Assembly (NCBI GenBank): GCA_030428395.1
Contig: JAUIDW010000007.1
Coordinates: 1-45,390, forward strand
DNA: 45,390 bases
Reading direction: 5' to 3'
Source: a bacterium
Lineage (GTDB): Bacteria > Planctomycetota > UBA1135 > GCA-002686595
Positions within the stretch are counted from its first letter, which is position 1, and each line of letters starts with the position of its first letter. The notes beneath the pieces are model-generated. The model did no database searches. It was given only the letters and a program-made list of their open reading frames with translations, and had not been told where the DNA came from. Both the position numbers and the translations under genes were made by a program. This document shows positions 39,589 to 45,390 of this stretch, piece by piece.

Positions 39589-41064
39589 ATGAGCACTCCG
39601 GGCACCTTCGTCCGCCGCTACTTCGAGCCGCTGGTGCTGGTCACCCAGGTCCTCGTGGACCTGGCGGTGGTGCTGCTCGCGTGCTGGACGGCCTACCAGC
39701 TGCGCGAGTGGGTGGGCTGGCGCTCCCCGATCGAGCTCTCGGTCTACCGCGAGGTCTTCCTCCTGACCGCCGCGGTCTGCCTGGTGTGCTTCCACTCGCT
39801 GGGCATGTACAGCCCGATCAAGAGCCTGCTGAACATCGAGGAGTTCAAGGCCATCGCGAAGAGCACGGTCATCGCGTTCTTCGTGGTCCTGGGCCTGATC
39901 CTCTTCCTGCGGCAGACGCCGGTGCCCGGGGCGGGGCCCTTCTACAGCTGGCTCGTGCGGTTCCACAAGCTGGTGGACCTCGAGAGCGACCCCTCGCGGT
40001 ACTCGCGCCTCACCCTGTTCCTGGCGTACGCGTTCATCCTCGTCTACATGACGGTGAACCGGTTCATCTGCTTCAAGGTGATCCAGATGCTCCACCGCCG
40101 GCGCCTGGGGAACCGCAACGTGCTGATCTACGGCACCGGGCCCACGGCGCTGCGCCTGCAGCGCAAGTTCGTCCTGGTGCCGACGCTGGGCCTGAACCTG
40201 GTCGGCTTCCTCACCGAGGAGGAGGACCAGCGCGGCCAGGTCTTCAACGGCGTCTCCGTGCTCGGGGGCCACGAGGACATCGAGGCCGTGGTCTCGCGCA
40301 TGAAGGTCAGCGAGGTCTTCGTGGCGCTCCCCGAGAGCAGCGAGGAGCGCGTGATGGAGATCATCGAGGAGCTCGAGCGCCTCGGGATCGTCTACCACGT
40401 CGTCCCGCGCTTCTACCACCTGATGACGCACAAGGTGCGCATCGAGAACCTCGACTCGATCCCGCTGATCACGCTGAGCAACCGCCAGCCGTCGATCGCC
40501 ACCGCCTTCGGCAAGCGCGTGCTGGACCTGGCCGTCTCCGCGCTCGTGCTGACCCTGGGCGCGCCCTTCTTCGTGATCCCGGCGCTCTTCATCAAGCGCG
40601 AGTCGCCCGGGCCGGTGTTCTTCCGCCAGACGCGCATCGGCCGCAACGGCGAGCCGTTCGAGATGTTCAAGTTCCGCACGATGTTCCACGAGGCCAGCGG
40701 CGACGGCCCGTCGCCCAGCTCGCGCCGGGACCCGCGGATCACCCGCATCGGACGCTTCCTGCGGCGCTACTCGCTGGACGAGCTGCCCCAGTTCATCAAC
40801 GTGTTCCGCGGGGAGATGAGCCTCGTCGGGCCGCGCCCGGAGATGGCCTTCATCGTCGACGGCTACGGCCCGCTCGAGCGCGAGCGCCTGCGCGCCAAGC
40901 CGGGCGTGACCGGGCTGTGGCAGATCTCGTACGCCCGCGGGGGGCCGATCCACGAGAACCTCGACTACGACATCTACTACATCGAGAACCAGTCCCTGCT
41001 GCTCGACCTGGTCATCCTGGCGCTGACGGGCTTCGCGGTCGTGCGGGGGACGGGGGCCTACTGA
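39589..41064 (+). CDS. Polyprenyl-phosphate sugar-1-phosphate transferase (WcaJ/PssY type)
   Basis: A 491-residue membrane enzyme that starts a surface glycan by placing sugar-1-phosphate on undecaprenyl phosphate. The N-terminal part has about four TM segments (residues 10-150) and a CoA-binding-like/Rossmann region (NVLIYGTGPTALRLQRKFVL). A fifth hydrophobic re-entrant helix (VLDLAVSALVLTLGAPFFVI, near 315-335) leads to the catalytic domain with KRESPGPVFFRQTRIGRNG, FKFRTMF, SLDELPQFINVFRGEMSLVG and RPGVTGLWQ-like KPGVTGLWQIS. The sugar used is not shown. It opens a cluster with two GT4 glycosyltransferases, the first starting 8 nt later. Confidence 0.94.
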   Translation: MSTPGTFVRRYFEPLVLVTQVLVDLAVVLLACWTAYQLREWVGWRSPIELSVYREVFLLTAAVCLVCFHSLGMYSPIKSLLNIEEFKAIAKSTVIAFFVVLGLILFLRQTPVPGAGPFYSWLVRFHKLVDLESDPSRYSRLTLFLAYAFILVYMTVNRFICFKVIQMLHRRRLGNRNVLIYGTGPTALRLQRKFVLVPTLGLNLVGFLTEEEDQRGQVFNGVSVLGGHEDIEAVVSRMKVSEVFVALPESSEERVMEIIEELERLGIVYHVVPRFYHLMTHKVRIENLDSIPLITLSNRQPSIATAFGKRVLDLAVSALVLTLGAPFFVIPALFIKRESPGPVFFRQTRIGRNGEPFEMFKFRTMFHEASGDGPSPSSRRDPRITRIGRFLRRYSLDELPQFINVFRGEMSLVGPRPEMAFIVDGYGPLERERLRAKPGVTGLWQISYARGGPIHENLDYDIYYIENQSLLLDLVILALTGFAVVRGTGAY

Positions 41065-41071
41065 CCGCGCC

Positions 41072-42205
41072 GTGCGCGTCCTGCACGTCCTCGAGGCCAC
41101 CATCGGCGGGACGCGCCGCCACCTGGTGGACGTCGCGACCGGCCAGCTCGCCCGCGGCCTCGACGTCCACGTGGTCGCGGCGGTCGTGCGCGAGCCGCGC
41201 TTCGCGGCCGACCTGGCCGCGCTCGAGCAGCGGGGCGCGGTCGTCCACCGGCTCGACATGGTGCGCGAGCTGCGCCCCGGCCGCGACGCGCGCGACCTGG
41301 CGGCGCTCGAGCGCCTGCTCGTGCGCGAGGCGCCCGACGTCGTGCACACCCACTCGAGCAAGGCGGGCGTGCTCGGGCGCCTGGCCTCGGCCTGGACCGG
41401 CCGCGGCGCGCGGGTGCACACGCCGCACACCTACGCGTTCCTGCTGACCGAGATGTTCGGCCCGGTCCGGCGCGGCGTCTTCCGCGGCCTCGAGACGGCC
41501 CTCGCCGGACTGACCGACCGGGTCGTGGCGGTGTCCGCCGACGAGGGCGAGTCCTTCCGCGCCAGCGGGGTGGTCCCCGCGGGCCGCGTGCGGGTCGTGC
41601 CCAACGGGATCGACCCCCGGCCGTGGGAGCAGGCCGCGCCGCTCGACCGCGCCGCCCTGGGGGTGCCGGCGGAGGTGCCCCTGGCGGCGGTGGTGGGCCT
41701 GCTGAACGTCGCCAAGGGCCAGGACCTCGCGCTGCGCGCCCTGGCGGAGCCGGGCTGCGGCGACCTGCACCTGCTCGTCGCCGGCCACGGGGACCGCCGC
41801 GAGGCGTGGGAGCGCCTGGCCGCGGACCTCGGCGTCGCCGACCGCGTCCGCTGGCTCGGCTGGCGCGACGACGTGCCGCGCCTGGTCGCCACGGCCGACC
41901 TCGTGGTGCTGCCGTCGCGGTGGGAGGGGATGCCGTACGCGCTGCTCGAGGCGATGGCCGCGGGCCGGCCGGTCGTCGCCGCGCGCGTCGACGGCGTGCG
42001 CGGGACCGTGGTCGAGGGCGAGACCGGCTTCACCTGCCCGGTCGAGGACGTCGCCGGCCTGGCGGGCGCCCTGCGGAGTTTCCTGGCGCTCGACGACGCC
42101 GGCCGCGCGCGCCTCGGGGCGGCGGGCCGCGCGGCCTCGGCGCGGAGCTTCACCGCGGACGCGATGGTGGACGGGCTGCTCGAGGTGTACCGGGAGGTCG
42201 CGTGA
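41072..42205 (+). CDS. Family 4 glycosyltransferase
   Basis: A 377-residue GT-B enzyme. The N-terminal domain begins VLHVLEATIGGTRRHLVDVA with the glycine motif, and HTHSSKAGVLGRLA follows. The C-terminal domain has the donor-site E-x7-E motif (EGMPYALLEAMAAGRPVV) and the NGID loop (PNGIDPRPW). It probably adds the second sugar to the lipid-linked glycan begun by the upstream transferase (inference). The start is GTG at 41072. Its stop overlaps the next GTG as GTGA. Confidence 0.93.
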   Translation: MRVLHVLEATIGGTRRHLVDVATGQLARGLDVHVVAAVVREPRFAADLAALEQRGAVVHRLDMVRELRPGRDARDLAALERLLVREAPDVVHTHSSKAGVLGRLASAWTGRGARVHTPHTYAFLLTEMFGPVRRGVFRGLETALAGLTDRVVAVSADEGESFRASGVVPAGRVRVVPNGIDPRPWEQAAPLDRAALGVPAEVPLAAVVGLLNVAKGQDLALRALAEPGCGDLHLLVAGHGDRREAWERLAADLGVADRVRWLGWRDDVPRLVATADLVVLPSRWEGMPYALLEAMAAGRPVVAARVDGVRGTVVEGETGFTCPVEDVAGLAGALRSFLALDDAGRARLGAAGRAASARSFTADAMVDGLLEVYREVA

Positions 42206-43320
42206 GGATCCTGCACGTCGTGACGACGCTCGACGTCGGCGGGGCCGAGATGCACCTGCTCGCGCAGGTCCGCGGCCAGAGCGCGCGCGGCCACACGGTG
42301 CGCGTGGCGTACCTGAAGGGGCACGGCACGCTCGTCGAGGACTTCCGCGCGGCGGGGGCCGAGCGCGTCGTCGCGCTGGGGTCGCCGCCGGTGGCGCTGG
42401 CCCGGCTGCTGCCGCTGCTGCGCTGGGCCGAGATCGCGCACTCCCACCTGCTGAAGGCCGACGCGCTGACGGCCGTCGCCGCGGTCCTGGCGGGCCGCGC
42501 CGGGCGGCTGGTGGCGGGCAAGCACAACGACGAGCAGGTGCTGCGGCGCCCGTGGGTGTCCCGCGTCCACGGCCTGCTCGGGCGCGTGCCGCGCCGCACC
42601 GTCGTGCTGTCGAACCACGTCGGGCGCTTCGTCGAGGTGCACGGCCGCGTGCCGCGCGCGCGCCAGGTGCGCGTGTACTACGGCCTCGACCCCGCGCCCT
42701 TCGAGCGCGCCGCCGCCGACGCGGAGGGGCGCGCGGCGACACGCGCGGAGCTGGGGCTGGCGCCGGACGACGTCGTGTTCACCTGCGTCGCGCGCTTCGC
42801 GCCGCAGAAGGCCCACGACGTGCTGCTGCGCGCCTTCGACTCCGCGCGGCGCGAGGGCGGCCCCCGGATCCGGCTGCTGCTGGTCGGCGACGACCCGTTC
42901 GGCGACGGCCGCCGGCGCGCCGAGGCCCTGGCGCGGGAGCTCGAGCTCGGGGACGCCTGCCTGTTCGCCGGCGTGCGCCGCGACGTGCCGGCGCTCCTGG
43001 CCGCGTCGGACGCCTTCGTGATGAGCTCGCTCTGGGAGGGCCTGGGGCTCGTCTTCCTCGAGGCCATGGCGGCCGGGCTGCCGGTGCTGGCCTCGCGCGT
43101 GTCGGCCGTGCCGGAGGTCGTCGTCGAGGGCGAGACGGGGCTGCTGGTGCCGCCCGGCGACCCCGACGAGCTGGCGGTGGGCCTGCGCCGCCTGGCGCAG
43201 GACGGCGAGCTGCGGCGCCGCCTCGGCGCGGCCGGGCGCCAGCGCATGCGCGCCGTGTTCGGCCTGGACCGCATGGTCGACGAGACGCTGGCCGTGTACC
43301 GCGACGTGCTCGGCCGATGA
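42202..43320 (+). CDS. Family 4 glycosyltransferase
   Basis: A 372-residue GT-B enzyme related to but distinct from its neighbour. The acceptor-side motif is ILHVVTTLDVGGAEMHLLAQ with SHLLKADALTA, and the donor-side E-x7-E motif is EGLGLVFLEAMAAGLPVL. The FTCVARFAPQKAHDVLLRAF strand-helix is typical of GT4. The start is GTG at 42202, overlapping the previous stop, and its own stop overlaps the truD ATG (ATGA). The donor and acceptor sugars are unknown. Confidence 0.93.
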   Translation: MRILHVVTTLDVGGAEMHLLAQVRGQSARGHTVRVAYLKGHGTLVEDFRAAGAERVVALGSPPVALARLLPLLRWAEIAHSHLLKADALTAVAAVLAGRAGRLVAGKHNDEQVLRRPWVSRVHGLLGRVPRRTVVLSNHVGRFVEVHGRVPRARQVRVYYGLDPAPFERAAADAEGRAATRAELGLAPDDVVFTCVARFAPQKAHDVLLRAFDSARREGGPRIRLLLVGDDPFGDGRRRAEALARELELGDACLFAGVRRDVPALLAASDAFVMSSLWEGLGLVFLEAMAAGLPVLASRVSAVPEVVVEGETGLLVPPGDPDELAVGLRRLAQDGELRRRLGAAGRQRMRAVFGLDRMVDETLAVYRDVLGR

Positions 43321-44609
43321 GCGCGGAGCCCGCGCGGGGCGACGCGGGCGCCGGCCCGCCGCCGTGGGCGCCCGGCTACGCGCACCGCACGCGCGACGTC
43401 GCGCCCGTGCCCTGCGCGTTCCGCGCGGAGCTCGAGGACTTCCGCGTCGAGGAGGTGCCGCTGTTCCCCGCCAGCGGGGCGGGCGAGCACGTCCTCGTCA
43501 CGGTCGAGAAGCGCGGGCTCGCCACGGAGGACGCCGTGCGGCGGCTGGCCCGGGCGCTCGGCGTGCGGGCCGGCGCGGTCGGCTGGGCCGGGCGCAAGGA
43601 CGCGCGGGGCGTGGCCGTGCAGCGCCTGTCCGTGGCGGGGACCACGCCGGAGGACGCGCTCGCCGCCGAGGTCCGCGGGCTGCGCGTGCTGGCGGCCGAG
43701 CGGCACGGCACGAAGCTGCGCGCCGGTCAGCTCGCGGGCAACCGCTTCCGCCTGCGCCTGCGGGGCGTGGCCGCCGACGCGGCGCCGCGCGTCGACGCCG
43801 TGCTCGAGCAGCTCGGGCGCGAGGGGCTCCCCAACGCCTTCGGGGCCCAGCGCTTCGGGCGCGGCGGTCGCGGGCACGAGCTCGGCGCGGCCCTCGTGCG
43901 CGGGGACGCGGCGGACTACCTGCGCCTGCTCGCGACCCCGCCGCACGGGCGCCCGGGCGAGGCGCAGGAGGCGCTGCGCGCGGCGCTCGCCGGCGAGCGC
44001 GCGCTGTCCCGCGCCGACGCGGACCGCCTCGGGCACCTCGCCGGCCCGCCCTGGGACCGCGTGCTGCGCGCGCTGCGGCGCGACCCCGCCCCGCGCGGGC
44101 TGCTCGAGCACGTCCCGCGCCCGCTGCGCGTGCTGCACGTCTCGGCGCTGCAGGCGCGCGTCTTCAACGACGTGCTGTTCGCGCGCCTCGACGGGCACGG
44201 CACGGTCGAGCCGGGCGACGTGGCGTGGCTGCACGCGTCGGGGGCGTGCTTCCCCGTGACCGCGGCCGACGCGGCGGCGGCGGAGGAGCGCGCGGCGCGC
44301 GGCGAGCTCAGCGCCACCGGTCCGCTGCCCGGGCCCCGCTCGCTCGCGCCGGGCGGCCGGCCCGCGGAGGTCGAGCGCGCCGCCCTGGCCGCGCTCGGCG
44401 TCGAGCCGGAGGACTTCGCGCGCACCGACCGCGTCGGCCGCGGGGCCGCGGCCCGCGGCGGGCGGCGCCCGCTGCGCGTGCCGCTCGCGGAGCTGGACTG
44501 GCGCCTGGAGGGGGACGTGCTCGAGCTCGCCTTCCGCCTGCCCCCGGGCTCCTACGCCACGGTCCTCGTGGAGGAGCTGCGCAAGGAGCTCCGGGCGGCC
44601 CCGGCCTGA
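43317..44609 (+). CDS. truD: tRNA pseudouridine(13) synthase TruD
   Basis: A 430-residue pseudouridine synthase that modifies U13 of tRNA-Glu in E. coli. The catalytic block WAGRKDARGVAVQRLSV contains the family GxKD motif (Asp95), and DFRVEEVPL at about 41-49 and the inserted TRUD domain (GLPNAFGAQRFGRGG at about 163-178) are present. Somewhat longer than E. coli TruD (349) because of extra sequence in the C-terminal half. ATG at 43317 overlaps the glycosyltransferase stop, although no function links tRNA modification to glycans, so the operon looks accidental. Confidence 0.94.
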   Translation: MSAEPARGDAGAGPPPWAPGYAHRTRDVAPVPCAFRAELEDFRVEEVPLFPASGAGEHVLVTVEKRGLATEDAVRRLARALGVRAGAVGWAGRKDARGVAVQRLSVAGTTPEDALAAEVRGLRVLAAERHGTKLRAGQLAGNRFRLRLRGVAADAAPRVDAVLEQLGREGLPNAFGAQRFGRGGRGHELGAALVRGDAADYLRLLATPPHGRPGEAQEALRAALAGERALSRADADRLGHLAGPPWDRVLRALRRDPAPRGLLEHVPRPLRVLHVSALQARVFNDVLFARLDGHGTVEPGDVAWLHASGACFPVTAADAAAAEERAARGELSATGPLPGPRSLAPGGRPAEVERAALAALGVEPEDFARTDRVGRGAAARGGRRPLRVPLAELDWRLEGDVLELAFRLPPGSYATVLVEELRKELRAAPA

Positions 44610-44737
44610 CCCGCGCGCCCCGCTCCCCGTCCCCGGGCGCGGTCGGGACGACGACGGCGCCCCGGCCGGGACGGGCGCGGGCGGACATCGCCCGGCCGCG
44701 GGTTCAGATCGGCGGGGATCGGGCCGATGAGGCCGTC

Positions 44738-45274
44738 ATGCCGGCCTCCTTCCGACTGCCCGGCGCCGGGGGGCCGCGACCCGGGCCGGCGGACCCCGCG
44801 TCGCCCGCGCGGCCGCGCCTGCGGGCGCTCGGGGACCGGGACGACCCGCGCGACCCGGGCGGGCGGCGCGAGCGCAGCGACCGCCGGGCGCAGCCCACGC
44901 CGCGGCTGTCGCGCTACGCGTTGCTGGGCGGCCGCCGCCGGGCCGTGCGGCGCGCGGACGAGGTCGAGGGCAGCTTCGTCGACCGCCACGGCTGGCGCGT
45001 GGTCGCGCTGGTCCTGTGGGTGGCCGTGCTGAACGCCGGCGACAGCTTCTTCACCCTGTTCCACCTGCAGAACGGCGGCGTCGAGCTGAACCCCGTGGCC
45101 GCGGCGATGCTGCGCAGCGGCCGGCTCGGGTTCGTGCTGTGGAAGTCGGTCCTGATCGCGCTGCCCCTGCTGATCCTGTGCGTGCACAAGAACTTCCCGC
45201 TGGCGCGGCTGGGGCTCTGGACGGCGGCGGCGACCTACACCGCGCTCTTCGCCGACCACCTGTCCCTGCTGTGA
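44738..45274 (+). CDS. DUF5658-like membrane protein
   Basis: A 178-residue protein. The first 80 residues are hydrophilic, Arg/Pro/Asp rich and probably disordered. Three TM segments follow (about 87-107, 130-150, 156-175). The pattern NAGDSFFTLFHLQNGGVELNPV and the later FVLWKS match the DUF5658 family, whose function is unknown. ATG at 44738 is the assumed start; the disordered part could be shorter. It follows truD by 128 nt and is the last complete gene in the window. The remaining sequence to the end has no gene but contains TAGACT (45376-45381), a possible -10 for the next gene. Confidence 0.75.
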   Translation: MPASFRLPGAGGPRPGPADPASPARPRLRALGDRDDPRDPGGRRERSDRRAQPTPRLSRYALLGGRRRAVRRADEVEGSFVDRHGWRVVALVLWVAVLNAGDSFFTLFHLQNGGVELNPVAAAMLRSGRLGFVLWKSVLIALPLLILCVHKNFPLARLGLWTAAATYTALFADHLSLL

Positions 45275-45390
45275 GCGCGCCGGCGGCCCGCGCGGCCCGG
45301 AGCGCCGCGGTCGCCCGGGGCGCGGGCGCGCGGCCCCGGCCCCCCGCGGCGGCTCGCTCCGCCGGGGCCGCGGGGTAGACTCTGCGCGCC

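Overview
The window is very GC-rich bacterial chromosomal DNA (roughly three quarters G+C by eye) and is almost all core genome. I see no insertion sequence, prophage, CRISPR array, rRNA or plasmid function. Forty-two protein genes and two tRNA genes can be supported. Organism (inference, moderate to low confidence): a Gram-negative, probably aerobic, high-GC bacterium, with Planctomycetota most likely and Myxococcota, Gemmatimonadota or Acidobacteriota as alternatives. The hints are three lipoproteins with lipoboxes, an ECF sigma / zinc anti-sigma pair, a PurS-PurL fusion with separate PurQ, and an F-type ATP synthase operon led by AtpZ- and AtpI-type genes. No marker here fixes the phylum.

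Layout. 25-2240 (minus): SulP anion/bicarbonate transporter translationally coupled to a beta-carbonic anhydrase. 2447-2523: tRNA-Arg(TCT). 2559-5053 (minus): an orphan protein with a near-canonical Fur box in front of it, a two-TM protein, a 59-residue protein and a 468-residue lipoprotein. 5121-5196: tRNA-Pro(TGG). 5376-7276 (plus): purD and a Fur-family regulator. 7388-11641 (minus): a DUF3568-like lipoprotein, purQ, and a purL carrying two PurS-like domains. 12069-16298 (plus): accA, then an ECF sigma factor, a zinc-binding anti-sigma factor and a secreted PDZ protein. 16331-19464 (minus): TPR lipoprotein, RqcH/NFACT protein and ndk. 19919-27565 (plus): complete ATP synthase operon atpZ-I-B-E-F-H-A-G-D-C. 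27579-34630 (plus): translation block aspS, infC, rpmI, rplT, pheS, pheT. 34665-36068: B12-binding radical SAM enzyme. 36333-38279: acs. 38307-39236 (minus): NAD-dependent epimerase. 39589-44609 (plus): polyprenyl-phosphate sugar-1-phosphate transferase, two GT4 glycosyltransferases and truD, closely packed or overlapping. 44738-45274: DUF5658-like membrane protein.

How the genes fit together. Most of the window supplies energy (ATP synthase, Acs), nucleotides (PurD, PurQ, PurSL, Ndk), lipid precursors (AccA) and translation (AspRS, PheRS, IF3, L35, L20, TruD, RqcH). Start/stop overlaps mark tight operons at sulP-CA, purL-purQ, atpZ-atpI, atpF-atpH, pheS-pheT, GT-GT and GT-truD. Several upstream regions share a promoter-like pattern, CTGG followed after 17-18 nt (from a six-base box) by TANNNT.

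The least explained items are the Fur-box-controlled orphan near 2559-3081, the sigma / anti-sigma / PDZ module with an in-frame octapeptide repeat immediately after the anti-sigma stop codon, the hairpins on both sides of atpE, and the structured leader with its own promoter before rpmI-rplT. I see no clearly new multi-gene system; these are the best leads.
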